A program made the translations under genes and the position numbers. From NCBI RefSeq assembly GCF_001424835.1, contig NZ_LMCQ01000022.1:46602-110601 (forward strand): a stretch of DNA of 64,000 nt, in the 5' to 3' direction. Position 1 is the stretch's first letter; every line of letters begins with the position of its first letter. This DNA comes from Variovorax sp. Root318D1. Its GTDB lineage: Bacteria; Pseudomonadota; Gammaproteobacteria; Burkholderiales; Burkholderiaceae_C. Below are positions 1 to 8,265 of this stretch, in pieces. The notes beneath the pieces are model-generated. The model did no database searches, was not told where the DNA came from, and saw only the letters and a list, made by a program, of their open reading frames with translations.

Positions 1-674
1 TCCATGCGCTCATCGGGCCCAATGGCGCCGGCAAGACCACCTGCTTCAACCTGCTCACCAAGTTTCTCGAGCCGACCACCGGCACGATCCTTTTCAACGG
101 GCACGACATCACGGGCGAGCGGCCGGCGCAGATCGCCCGGCGCGGCATCATCCGCTCGTTCCAGATCTCGGCGGTGTTTCCGCATCTCACGCTGCTCGAG
201 AATGTGCGCCTCGGGCTGCAGCGCGCGCTCGGCACCTCCTACCATTTCTGGAAAAGCGAGAAGACGCTGGAGCCGCTCAATGCGCGCGCCCGCGAACTGC
301 TGGCCGAGGTCGGCCTCGCGCATGAAGCGAATGAATTGACGGTGAACCTGCCCTACGGCCACAAACGCGCACTCGAGATTGCCACCACGCTGGCCATGGA
401 CCCCGAGCTGATGCTGCTCGACGAACCCACGCAGGGCATGGGCCACGAAGACGTGCATCGCGTCGCAGAACTCATCAAGCGCGTATCCGCCGGCCGCACC
501 ATCCTGATGGTCGAGCACAACATGAGCGTGGTCTCGACCATTGCCGACACCATCACGGTGCTTCAGCGCGGCGCCGTGCTGGCCGAAGGCCCCTATGCCG
601 AAGTCTCGAAGAATCCGCAGGTGATGGAAGCCTACATGGGCACCACCGACGGCCAACTGCAAGGCGCACATTGA
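1..674 (+). CDS. LivG-type ABC transporter ATP-binding protein (5' partial)
   Basis: ATPase of a branched-chain/hydrophobic amino-acid type ABC importer, working at the inner face of the membrane with the two permeases downstream. Only the last 223 or so residues are visible; the reading frame enters at base 3. Seen: Walker A GPNGAGKT just inside the window, Q-loop RSFQ, an atypical signature LPYGHKR in place of LSGGQ, Walker B LMLLDEPTQGM, and the switch histidine in MVEHN. The TGA is followed one base later by the ATG of the next ATPase, so the two are almost certainly co-translated. The true substrate (branched-chain amino acid, amide or aromatic acid) cannot be read from sequence. Missing N-terminus is due to the window edge, not truncation. 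Confidence 0.93.
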   Translation, partial: HALIGPNGAGKTTCFNLLTKFLEPTTGTILFNGHDITGERPAQIARRGIIRSFQISAVFPHLTLLENVRLGLQRALGTSYHFWKSEKTLEPLNARARELLAEVGLAHEANELTVNLPYGHKRALEIATTLAMDPELMLLDEPTQGMGHEDVHRVAELIKRVSAGRTILMVEHNMSVVSTIADTITVLQRGAVLAEGPYAEVSKNPQVMEAYMGTTDGQLQGAH

Positions 675-675
675 T

Positions 676-1383
676 ATGACCGCCGCGCTTGAAATCAAGG
701 ACCTCCACGCCTGGTACGGCGAATCGCACGTGCTGCACGGCGTGAACATGGTGGTGCAGCCCGGCGAAGTCGTCACGCTGCTCGGCCGCAACGGCGCCGG
801 GCGCACCAGCACGCTGCGCGCCATCCTGGGCCTGACCGGCTCGCGCAAGGGCAGCATCGAGGTCAACGGCGTGCAGACCATCGGCATGGCCACGCACCGC
901 ATCGCGCACCTGGGCATCGGCTATTGTCCGGAAGAGCGCGGCATCTTCGCCAGTCTTTCGGCCGAAGAGAACCTGCTGCTGCCACCGGCGCTCAAGGGTG
1001 CGGGGCAGGGCATGTCGGTGGCCGAGATCTATGAGATGTTTCCCAACCTGGCCGAGCGCCGCAACAGTCCGGGCACGCGGCTGTCGGGCGGCGAGCAGCA
1101 GATGCTCGCCGTGGCGCGCATCCTGCGCACCGGCGCCAAGCTGCTTCTGCTCGACGAAATTTCCGAAGGCCTGGCGCCCGTGATCGTGCAGGCCCTCGCG
1201 CGAATGATCCACACGCTGCGGGGCAAGGGCTACACCATCGTGATGGTGGAGCAGAACTTCCGCTTTGCCGCGCCGCTGGCCGACCGCTTCTACGTGATGG
1301 AGCACGGCCGCATGGTCGAGGCTTTCGGCGCCAAGGAACTCGACGCCAAGATGCCCGTACTCAGCGAACTGCTGGGCGTGTAG
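676..1383 (+). CDS. LivF-type ABC transporter ATP-binding protein with variant Walker A
   Basis: Second ATPase of the importer, 235 residues, normal LivF length. Walker A reads GRNGAGRTS at residues 37-45, so the invariant lysine is arginine at position 43. The signature LSGGEQQ starts near residue 136 and Walker B LLLLDE ends at Glu161; the following ISEGLAP and the switch-region VEQN (Gln rather than His) fit LivF-like proteins. Start is ATG, one base after the upstream TGA. The arginine could make this an asymmetric, partly degenerate nucleotide site. I believe related betaproteobacterial proteins share it, but could not check. Confidence 0.93.
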   Translation: MTAALEIKDLHAWYGESHVLHGVNMVVQPGEVVTLLGRNGAGRTSTLRAILGLTGSRKGSIEVNGVQTIGMATHRIAHLGIGYCPEERGIFASLSAEENLLLPPALKGAGQGMSVAEIYEMFPNLAERRNSPGTRLSGGEQQMLAVARILRTGAKLLLLDEISEGLAPVIVQALARMIHTLRGKGYTIVMVEQNFRFAAPLADRFYVMEHGRMVEAFGAKELDAKMPVLSELLGV

Positions 1384-1440
1384 CCGAGCTGTGCCAAACC
1401 GATTTCCCTGTTGACTCTCTCAACCATCCCAGGAGACACC

Positions 1441-2637
1441 ATGCAAAACAAACTCAAGATCATTGCACTCATGCTCGGCGCCGCGGGTCTTGCCAGCCAT
1501 GCCGTGCAGGCGCAGGAGAAGGTCGTCATCGGCTACATCAGCGACCTCTCGGGCCTCTATGCCGACCTGGAAGGCAAGGGCGGCGCAACGGCCATCCAGA
1601 TGGCCATCGACGACATGGGCGGCAAGGTGCTGGGCCAGCCGGTGGAAGTGCTGAGCGTCGACCACCAGAACAAGCCCGACATTGCCGCTTCGAAGGCGCG
1701 CGAATGGATCGACACGGCCGGCGCGACGATGATCTTCGCCGGCACCAACTCGGGCGTCGCACTGGCCACCTCCAAGGTGGCGCAAGAGAAGAAGCGCGTG
1801 TTCTTCACCAATGGCGCGGCCACCTCGGCGCTGACCAACGCGCAGTGCAGCCCCTATACCGTGCACTACGCCTACGACACCGTTGCGCTCGCCAAGAGCA
1901 CCGGCGGCGCCGTGGTCGATACGGGTGGCAAGAGCTGGTTCTTCCTGACGGCCGACTATGCCTTCGGCCACGCACTGGAGGCAGATACGGCCAAGGTCGT
2001 CAAGGCCAAGGGCGGCACGGTGGTGGGCACGGTGCGTGCTCCGCTCAATGCATCCGACTTCTCGTCTTTCCTGCTGCAGGCGCAAAACTCCAAGGCCCAG
2101 GTGCTCGGCCTCGCCAACGCTGGCGGCGACTTCATCAATTCGATGAAGGCAGCCAAGGAGTTCGGCATCGACAAGTCGATGAAGGTCGCGGGTCTCCTGG
2201 TCTTCCTCACCGACGTCAAGAGCCTGGGACTGCCGGCCACGCAAGGCCTGCTGCACACGACCAGCTGGTACTGGGACGCCGACGACGAGTCCCGCAAGTG
2301 GGCAGCGCGCTACGAAGCCAAGACCAAGAACAAGCCGACCGACATCCAGGCCGCCGACTACTCGGCCACCATGGCCTACCTCAAGGCTGTGGAAGCCGTA
2401 AAGAGCACCGACGCCGACAAGGTGATGGCGTACCTCAAGAAGACGCCGATCAACGACTTCTACGCCAAGGGCGTCATCCGCCCCGACGGCCGCATGGTGC
2501 ACGACATGCTGCTGGCCGAGGTCAAGAAGCCCTCGGAATCCAAGGGCCCGTGGGACCTGCTGAAGATCGTCAAGAAGGTGCCTGGCGACCAGGTGTATAC
2601 GACCAAGGAAGAAAGCACCTGCGCGCTCTGGAAGTAA
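1441..2637 (+). CDS. ABC transporter substrate-binding protein, LivK/Peripla_BP_6 family
   Basis: Periplasmic receptor delivering substrate to the LivH/LivM-type permeases, 398 residues. The ATG at 1441 is preferred because AGGAGA lies six bases upstream and it gives a clean Sec signal: Lys at 4 and 6, a hydrophobic core, and probable cleavage after residue 24 (AVQA/QEK). The mature protein begins VVIGYISDLSG, typical of type I leucine-binding folds, and it has a family-typical two-lobe length. The gene sits between the ATPase pair and the permease pair, an order differing from E. coli livKHMGF. Related family members bind branched-chain amino acids, amides or aromatic acids; I cannot choose. 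Confidence 0.93.
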   Translation: MQNKLKIIALMLGAAGLASHAVQAQEKVVIGYISDLSGLYADLEGKGGATAIQMAIDDMGGKVLGQPVEVLSVDHQNKPDIAASKAREWIDTAGATMIFAGTNSGVALATSKVAQEKKRVFFTNGAATSALTNAQCSPYTVHYAYDTVALAKSTGGAVVDTGGKSWFFLTADYAFGHALEADTAKVVKAKGGTVVGTVRAPLNASDFSSFLLQAQNSKAQVLGLANAGGDFINSMKAAKEFGIDKSMKVAGLLVFLTDVKSLGLPATQGLLHTTSWYWDADDESRKWAARYEAKTKNKPTDIQAADYSATMAYLKAVEAVKSTDADKVMAYLKKTPINDFYAKGVIRPDGRMVHDMLLAEVKKPSESKGPWDLLKIVKKVPGDQVYTTKEESTCALWK

Positions 2638-2640
2638 CTG

Positions 2641-2760
2641 TTGCCCGCTCCCCAGTCTTCGCGCACTGCGTGTCGCTTTGCCAACCCCGCTGAGCGGGGC
2701 GCGGTCCGGCCGCTTCGGACGGCCGCGCGCGGCCGTCCTCGCGCGAAGTCATTGCTGTCT
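2641..2760. repeat. GC-rich intergenic repeat-like element with hairpins
   Basis: The gap between binding protein and permease holds a structured GC-rich segment. It contains the 12-mer GCACTGCGTGTC (2662-2673) followed by a perfect hairpin CCCCGC-tga-GCGGGG (2685-2699) and further nested GGCCG/CGGCC pairing to about 2740. The same 12-mer, again followed by a C-run/G-run hairpin, occurs on the minus strand at 34041-34130. It resembles a dispersed intergenic repeat and may also attenuate transcription between livK-like and livH-like genes. There is no U-tract, so it is not a classical terminator. Confidence 0.55.
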
Positions 2761-2781
2761 TTCTGAACCTCGTTTTTCACG

Positions 2782-3657
2782 ATGAACATTTCCATGCCCG
2801 CCCTGTTGAGCCAGCTCCTGTTGGGGCTGGTCAACGGGTCGTTCTACGCGATCCTGAGCCTCGGGCTGGCGGTGATCTTCGGTCTGCTCAACGTCATCAA
2901 CTTTGCGCACGGCGCGCTGTTCATGATGGGGGCGGTGCTGTCGTGGATGGCGATGAATTATTTCAACGTCAACTACTGGGTCATGCTGGTGCTGGCGCCG
3001 CTGATCGTCGGCCTGTTCGGCATGCTGATCGAGCGGCTCCTGCTTCGCTGGATCTACAAGCTCGACCACCTCTACGGCCTGTTGCTCACGCTGGGTCTCA
3101 CACTGCTGATCGAAGGCGGCTTCCGTTCGGTGTACGGCGTGTCCGGCCTGGCCTACAACACGCCAGAGGCGCTGAGCGGCGGCACCAACCTCGGCTTCAT
3201 GTTCCTGCCCAACTACCGCGCATGGGTGGTGGTGGCATCGCTGGTCGTGTGCTTTGCCACGTGGTATGCCATCGAGAAGACGCGGCTCGGCGCCTACCTG
3301 CGCGCCGGCACCGAAAATCCGCGGTTGGTAGAAGCCTTCGGCGTCAACGTGCCGCTGATGGTGACGCTGACCTACGGCTTCGGCGTAGCGCTGGCGGCTT
3401 TTGCTGGCGTGCTCGCCGCGCCAGTGATCCAGATCTCGCCGCTGATGGGGCAGAACCTCATCATCATCGTGTTCGCAGTGGTGGTCATCGGTGGCATGGG
3501 CTCGATCATGGGCGCCATCCTCACGGGCCTGGGGCTCGGCGTGATCGAAGGGCTGACCAAGGTTTTCTATCCGGAGGCCTCGGCCACGGTGGTGTTCGTG
3601 ATCATGGTCGTGGTGCTGCTGATCCGTCCGGCCGGCCTGTTCGGCAGCGAGAAGTGA
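2782..3657 (+). CDS. branched-chain amino acid-type ABC permease, LivH family
   Basis: Inner-membrane permease, 291 residues, about eight hydrophobic segments. The N-terminal NVINFAHGALFMMGA (about residues 37-51) is the LivH/BPD_transp_2 hallmark, and the C-terminal glycine-rich GGMGSIMGAILTGLGLG stretch precedes the last helix. It pairs with the LivM-type permease that starts five bases after its stop. The start ATG gives the expected MNISMPALLSQLLLGL N-terminus. No regulatory site is obvious beyond the structured repeat just upstream. Confidence 0.94.
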   Translation: MNISMPALLSQLLLGLVNGSFYAILSLGLAVIFGLLNVINFAHGALFMMGAVLSWMAMNYFNVNYWVMLVLAPLIVGLFGMLIERLLLRWIYKLDHLYGLLLTLGLTLLIEGGFRSVYGVSGLAYNTPEALSGGTNLGFMFLPNYRAWVVVASLVVCFATWYAIEKTRLGAYLRAGTENPRLVEAFGVNVPLMVTLTYGFGVALAAFAGVLAAPVIQISPLMGQNLIIIVFAVVVIGGMGSIMGAILTGLGLGVIEGLTKVFYPEASATVVFVIMVVVLLIRPAGLFGSEK

Positions 3658-3662
3658 AGTCC

Positions 3663-4646
3663 ATGAAGAAAATATCGCTCGTCGTCTATGGGGTGCTTCT
3701 GCTGGCGCTCATCGCCGCACCCTTCATAGGCTTCTATCCGGTGTTCGTGATGAAGGTGCTGTGCTTCGCACTCTTCGCCTGCGCCTTCAACCTGCTGCTG
3801 GGCTACACCGGCATGCTGTCGTTCGGCCACGCCGCGTTCCTCGGCGGCTCGGCTTACCTTACGGGCCAGGCGCTCAAGGTCTGGCATCTCACACCCGAGC
3901 TCGGGCTGATCCTGGGCACGCTGGCCGGTGCGCTGCTGGGGCTGGTGTTCGGGTGGCTGGCAATTCGCCGCCAGGGCATCTACTTCTCGATGATCACGCT
4001 GGCGCTGGCGCAGATGATGTATTTCGTCGCGCTTCAGGCACCTTTCACCGGCGGTGAAGACGGCCTGCAGAGTGTGCCGCGCGGCAAGCTCTTCGGCATT
4101 GTCGATTTGCGCGACGATCTCACGATGTACTACGTCGCGCTGGTCATCGTGGTCGCGGCCTTCCTCCTTATTGCGCGTACCGTGCATTCGCCTTTCGGGC
4201 AGGTGCTCAAGGGCATCAAGGAGAACGAGCCGCGCGCCATTTCACTCGGCTACGACGTCAACCGGTTCAAGCTGCTGGCCTTCGTGATCTCGGCCGCGCT
4301 GTCAGGCCTGGCCGGCTCGCTCAAGACCCTGGTGCTCGGCTTCGCCTCGCTCAGCGACGTGCACTGGACCGCCTCGGGCCACGTGATCCTGATGACGCTG
4401 GTGGGCGGCCTCGGCACGCTCTCGGGGCCGCTGGTGGGTTCGGCGGTCGTCGTGCTGCTGGAGAACAAGGTCGGCGACTTCGGCACCTTCATGGCACGCG
4501 TGACCGGTGTCGACTGGTTCAACACGCTGGGTGAATCGGTGACCATGGTGACGGGCCTGATCTTCGTGGTCTGCGTGCTCGCATTCCGCAAGGGCATCAT
4601 GGGCGAGGTCATCGCCTTTTTCGACCGCCGAAAAAGCAAGGTCTGA
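3663..4646 (+). CDS. branched-chain amino acid-type ABC permease, LivM family
   Basis: Second permease subunit, 327 residues, rich in hydrophobic helices. NLLLGYTGMLSFGHAAFLGG (about residues 43-62) is the LivM hallmark, and GGLGTLSGPLVGS near the C-terminus is the second conserved loop. The ATG at 3663 follows the LivH-type stop by five bases; longer in-frame upstream extension would run through the preceding gene and is rejected. It is the last gene of the ATPase-ATPase-binding protein-permease-permease operon and is followed directly by a rho-independent terminator. Confidence 0.94.
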   Translation: MKKISLVVYGVLLLALIAAPFIGFYPVFVMKVLCFALFACAFNLLLGYTGMLSFGHAAFLGGSAYLTGQALKVWHLTPELGLILGTLAGALLGLVFGWLAIRRQGIYFSMITLALAQMMYFVALQAPFTGGEDGLQSVPRGKLFGIVDLRDDLTMYYVALVIVVAAFLLIARTVHSPFGQVLKGIKENEPRAISLGYDVNRFKLLAFVISAALSGLAGSLKTLVLGFASLSDVHWTASGHVILMTLVGGLGTLSGPLVGSAVVVLLENKVGDFGTFMARVTGVDWFNTLGESVTMVTGLIFVVCVLAFRKGIMGEVIAFFDRRKSKV

Positions 4647-4656
4647 TGCAACGAAG

Positions 4657-4682
4657 AAGGCGGACGGTGTCCGCCTTTTTCG
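4657..4682 (+). terminator. rho-independent terminator of the ABC importer operon
   Basis: Nine-base stem AAGGCGGAC / GTCCGCCTT (4657-4665 with 4669-4677), three-base loop, then a run of T. It lies eleven bases after the LivM-type stop codon and faces the convergent minus-strand nucleotidase gene. Confidence 0.9.
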
Positions 4683-4700
4683 CATCTGGGGCAGGCCCGT

Positions 4701-6542
4701 TCAGGGCAGCGCCGTGATTCGGTTGGTCGAAGGCGGCGCGAGCGGGCTGTTGGCCTTGATGTAGGCCTCCAGCGCATCCACGTCCTGATCGCCGCCGAGC
4801 GTGTCCGTGCCCTGGTTGAAGACCGTGAAGTTGTCTCCACCGGTGGCCAGGAAGCTGTTCATCGTCACGCGGTAGTTAGTGCCGTCGGCCATCGCGGTGC
4901 CGTTGAGCGCCATGTTGCTGATGCGGGAGCCCGCGGGCGCCGAGAGGCTGTAGCTGTAGCTCAGGCTGCGAGAAGGCAGCAACACCCTGGGTGAAGCGAC
5001 CGTGTTGGTGCCGCTGTTGAACTGCTGCTCCAGCAGTGCCTTGATCTGCGCTCCCGTCATCGTCTTCACCACCAAGCTGTTGCCGAAGGGCTGCACACTG
5101 AAGATCTGGCCATAGGTCACGCTGCCGTCACCGGCCGGCACGAGGTCGGCGCGCACACCGCCGGGGTTCATCAACGCGATCTGCGCGCCGCCCTTGTTGC
5201 TTGCGCTGGTGGCGTCGAGCTGCGCATCTGCGACCAGGTTGCCGAGCACGTTCTCGCGCGAAGCCGTCTGCGTCCGCGTGGCCGGGCCGGAGAGCGTGCC
5301 AACCACCCGCTGCACCAGCGGCGCTGCGATCGAGAGGTATTGGCTGACGAGCGCGGCCACCTGCTGGTTCTTGCCGAACGTGGGGTACTGGTCGGTCAGT
5401 GCGACGGTGCTGGCGCCGCTTGTGTAGGCCTCGCCCTGAACGATCACGTTGTCGGCCGACTTGGCCGTGACCTTGCGGGTGCGCGTGTCGATCGTCAGGT
5501 TGATGTCAGTCAGCAGAGTGCCGTACTGGCCGGCGCTCGTCAGCAGGAAGGGCTTGGCCGGGTTTGTCTTGCCGTAGTCGCAGATGTACGAGCGATGCGT
5601 GTGGCCCGAGATCACTACGTCGACCGACGCGTCCAGCTTGTCGAGGATCGGAACGATGTCGCCGCTCAGGCCGGCGCAGCTCTTGTCGTTGTAGCCCACC
5701 GTGGTCGTGCCGCCTTCGTGGACCACCACGACGATGGCGTCCGCGCCCTGGGCCTTCAACTGCGGTATCAATGCGTTGGCCGTGTCCGCTTCGTCCTTGA
5801 AGCTCAAGCCGGCAACGCCGGCGGGCGTCACGATGCTGGGCGTTCCCTTGAGGGTCATGCCGATGAACGCCACCTTCACCGTGGCGCCATCCTTCGTGAA
5901 GGTCTTCATGCCCGTGGCGGGAAACAGCGTGGTGCCGTCGGTCTTCACGGTATTGGCCGCGAGGAAGCCGAAGTTGGCGCCAGGAAAGGCCTTGTTGACC
6001 CGGCAGGGCTCCAGCGGCGTGTTCTTGGCGCAGCCGCCGTTCTTCATGCGCAGGAGTTCGGTCTGGCCCTTGTCGAACTCGTGATTGCCCACGGCGTTGA
6101 AGTCGATCTTCATCTCGTTCACCGCCTCGATGGTCGGCTCGTCGAGGAACAGCGCCGACACCAGCGGCGAGGCGCCAATCATGTCGCCGGCGGAAACAAC
6201 CGCGTTGTTCTCGTTTTTGGCTTTGAGCGATGCGATGGCCGAGGCGAGGTAGGCTGCACCGCCGGCGGGCACCGCAACCGTGCCGCCGCTCTTGGCCGGG
6301 GCGGTGATGGACAGCCTGGGCGGCTCGAGGTTACCGTGCAGGTCGTTGAAGGCGATGAGCTTCACGTCCACGCTGCCGGGCGCGGCCGATGCTGGCGCCG
6401 GCGCTGGCGGCGCGGGGGCCGGTGCGGGCGGTGCGACGACCGGAACGAAGCCGTTCGAATTGCTATTGCTTCCGCCGCAGGCGGACAGCGTGGCCAACAC
6501 GACCCCCGCCAGGACGAGATGTGGTTTCAACGATGCGTGCAT
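4701..6542 (-). CDS. 5'-nucleotidase / UshA-family bifunctional metallophosphatase lipoprotein
   Basis: Predicted exported phosphohydrolase removing phosphate from nucleotides or cyclic nucleotides, 613 residues. The ATG at 6542 has GAGGAG just upstream. Residues 19-22 LSAC form a lipobox with Cys22, followed by a Pro/Ala-rich linker to about residue 60. The metallophosphatase domain shows FNDLHGNLEP, GNHEFDKG and SGHTHRS metal-binding motifs; the C-terminal 5_nucleotid_C domain shows MNPGGVRADL and the YGQIFSVQPFGN substrate-specificity region. The gene stands alone, convergent with the ABC importer. Exact substrate is not predictable. Confidence 0.9.
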   Translation of the reverse strand: MHASLKPHLVLAGVVLATLSACGGSNSNSNGFVPVVAPPAPAPAPPAPAPASAAPGSVDVKLIAFNDLHGNLEPPRLSITAPAKSGGTVAVPAGGAAYLASAIASLKAKNENNAVVSAGDMIGASPLVSALFLDEPTIEAVNEMKIDFNAVGNHEFDKGQTELLRMKNGGCAKNTPLEPCRVNKAFPGANFGFLAANTVKTDGTTLFPATGMKTFTKDGATVKVAFIGMTLKGTPSIVTPAGVAGLSFKDEADTANALIPQLKAQGADAIVVVVHEGGTTTVGYNDKSCAGLSGDIVPILDKLDASVDVVISGHTHRSYICDYGKTNPAKPFLLTSAGQYGTLLTDINLTIDTRTRKVTAKSADNVIVQGEAYTSGASTVALTDQYPTFGKNQQVAALVSQYLSIAAPLVQRVVGTLSGPATRTQTASRENVLGNLVADAQLDATSASNKGGAQIALMNPGGVRADLVPAGDGSVTYGQIFSVQPFGNSLVVKTMTGAQIKALLEQQFNSGTNTVASPRVLLPSRSLSYSYSLSAPAGSRISNMALNGTAMADGTNYRVTMNSFLATGGDNFTVFNQGTDTLGGDQDVDALEAYIKANSPLAPPSTNRITALP

Positions 6543-6625
6543 GAGCCTCTCCTCTTTGTGTGGAATGCAGCGCATGCTGAAGATGGCAGATGACGTCGCC
6601 GTGACGCCGCGTTGCGAACGGGTTC

Positions 6626-7096
6626 TCAAGGCAGGGAGATCAGGCGAATGGTCACGCCGCGGCCGAAGGCGCGTTGCAGCAGCTCGCTGGCTCGCGCACT
6701 GCGTGCGTCGCCGGGCGACTGCACGGCGAGCCACCCGTCGTCGGCTCGGCGTTGCAGATGCCAGCCCTCCTGCCCCAGTTGGAGGACAGCGGCAAGCGCC
6801 GCAACGTCCGCCACCGGCAGTGCTGCGGGCGTGATGTCCAGCCAATCCACCACCTGATCGGCTTCGCCGCCGAGCCTTGCCGTCGCGCCTTCGACGAGCG
6901 CGTGCTGCGTGGCAGCGTCCCTCACCGCCCCCTGGAGGATGATGCCGTTGCCATGCCAGCGGATTTCAAGCATCGCGGTGTTCTCCGGCGGGGCAGCACG
7001 AAGCGCAGTCGCAAATGCCCATGCGACGCCCGCTGCAGCGGACAGGACAAGCACGAGCAGCAGAGCGATGTTGATGATCGGGGGTCTGTTCTTCAT
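6626..7096 (-). CDS. membrane-anchored protein with BON-like domain, function unknown
   Basis: Small protein of 156 residues from the ATG at 7096; an in-frame ATG at 7114 would add six residues. One N-terminal transmembrane anchor (about residues 8-30, IALLLVLVLSAAAGVAWAF) is followed by a periplasmic part whose IILQGAVRDAATQHALVEGA resembles the BON repeats found before OmpA domains. No OmpA domain follows. It lies 83 bases upstream of the nucleotidase on the same strand, so they may be co-transcribed. The BON assignment is by eye and tentative. Confidence 0.62.
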   Translation of the reverse strand: MKNRPPIINIALLLVLVLSAAAGVAWAFATALRAAPPENTAMLEIRWHGNGIILQGAVRDAATQHALVEGATARLGGEADQVVDWLDITPAALPVADVAALAAVLQLGQEGWHLQRRADDGWLAVQSPGDARSARASELLQRAFGRGVTIRLISLP

Positions 7097-7185
7097 TCGA
7101 GCCTTGGCGCACAACGCGCACGTCGAACGTCGAGTTCAGGGGCTCGGCATGACCGCGTGATGACAGGCCGGGCTGCTTCGTGAGG

Positions 7186-8265
7186 TCAGAGCCGCAGCGG
7201 TGCGGCGTAGCCGGTCATCTCCAGGTAGCCACGGCCGATACGCCGCCCTTGCGCATCGAGCAGGTCGCTCACGCCTTCCCAGTACACCCCGCCGGTCGAG
7301 CCGCGGCTGTCGAGCTCCTGGTCATCGAGCAGGGCGCGCACTTCGAAGATGCCTGACGGAGTTTCCACGCGCCACTGCGTCGGATACTTCGCCTGTGTGC
7401 GCGGGCTGGTCCAAGCCTTGGCGCCGTCAAAGCGCACCTCGTCGCTGCCGAAGCTGCGCAGCGCGCCGTCGCGCGTGCGAAACGAGCCGCCGCTCCACAA
7501 TGCGCTGCCGTCGCGCCGCCGCAGGCGAAAGGCGGTGAGGGCGCTGCCGTCGTCCAGGTTCATGCCGATCCAGTCCCAACCCACAGCATCGGGATGCATC
7601 AGCGCCTCGCTCCATTCGTGGTCGAGCCACGCGGTGCCGTCGACGTCGAAAGCCTGGCCCTTCTTGAGCGTGAGCTTCCCCTGTGTCCTCAACTGGGGTT
7701 CGCTGTAGTAGTAGCTCGCCTGTGCTTCTTCCGGCCCCTTGCGAGAGAGTCCAGCCTTGCCTTGCAGCAGGACCGGTTGCGTGGGCGTGAAACGCAGGTC
7801 GAACGAGAACTCGCCGGCCGGGACGCGCGCCGAATAGCTGCCGTCCTTGTTGCGCAGCAGCGACCAGTCGCGCAGGCGCACATCGGTATCGGCCTCGCTC
7901 GCCGACGCAATGCCGAAGCCCGCGCGCGCGATGCGCTGCTCGTGCAGCAGCACGCGACCTTCCAGGTCGGTGACGGCCGCGTGCGCGAACACGAGGTGCT
8001 TGGCCGCGAAGGCCGAGCGCAGGCCTTGAGCCGCATCGACGCGCGAACGGAAGAACGTCACCTGGAAGCCGAACTCGCGTCCCGCCGCCGACTTGGCGTG
8101 GCCCGTGATGTACCACCATTCGGTTTGCAGATCGGGATGGCTACCGAAGTCGCGCGGGAACTGCAAGGTGCGCTCGGGCAAGGCCCAGCTTTCGGGCGCG
8201 GCCGCGGCAAGCGCCGCGAGAATCAAGCTGCGCCGCGAAAGATGGCTGAAGGCCCGCGCTGGCAT
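7186..8265 (-). CDS. AttH/CrtC-like lipocalin-domain protein
   Basis: Exported protein of 359 residues related to AttH and to the lipocalin-like half of carotenoid 1,2-hydratase. The N-terminus MPARAFSHLSRRSLILAALA carries an RRS-I-L pattern that may be a Tat signal. Family motifs seen: HPDLQTEWWYITGHA, FGFQVTFFRSR, DHEWSEALMHPDAVGWDWIG and YWEGVSDL. Proteins of this type are normally encoded with an ABC export ATPase and an FtsX-type permease; here a permease lies one gene upstream. Its ATG overlaps the TAA of the PLP enzyme gene by one base. A true carotenoid hydratase role is unlikely because no carotenoid genes are nearby. Confidence 0.85.
   Translation of the reverse strand: MPARAFSHLSRRSLILAALAAAAPESWALPERTLQFPRDFGSHPDLQTEWWYITGHAKSAAGREFGFQVTFFRSRVDAAQGLRSAFAAKHLVFAHAAVTDLEGRVLLHEQRIARAGFGIASASEADTDVRLRDWSLLRNKDGSYSARVPAGEFSFDLRFTPTQPVLLQGKAGLSRKGPEEAQASYYYSEPQLRTQGKLTLKKGQAFDVDGTAWLDHEWSEALMHPDAVGWDWIGMNLDDGSALTAFRLRRRDGSALWSGGSFRTRDGALRSFGSDEVRFDGAKAWTSPRTQAKYPTQWRVETPSGIFEVRALLDDQELDSRGSTGGVYWEGVSDLLDAQGRRIGRGYLEMTGYAAPLRL

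Noticed and set aside
5340..6593. 417-codon plus-strand open frame opposite the nucleotidase gene
   Set aside because: Low-complexity Arg/Gly/His translation, antisense to a well-supported lipoprotein gene.
6697..6708. GCACTGCGTGCG, resembling the intergenic repeat 12-mer
   Set aside because: Differs in the last bases, lies inside a coding region and is not followed by a hairpin of the same type.
7186..8265. Carotenoid 1,2-hydratase as the function of the AttH-type gene
   Set aside because: No carotenoid genes are nearby and the signal-bearing protein better fits the AttH group beside an FtsX-type permease.
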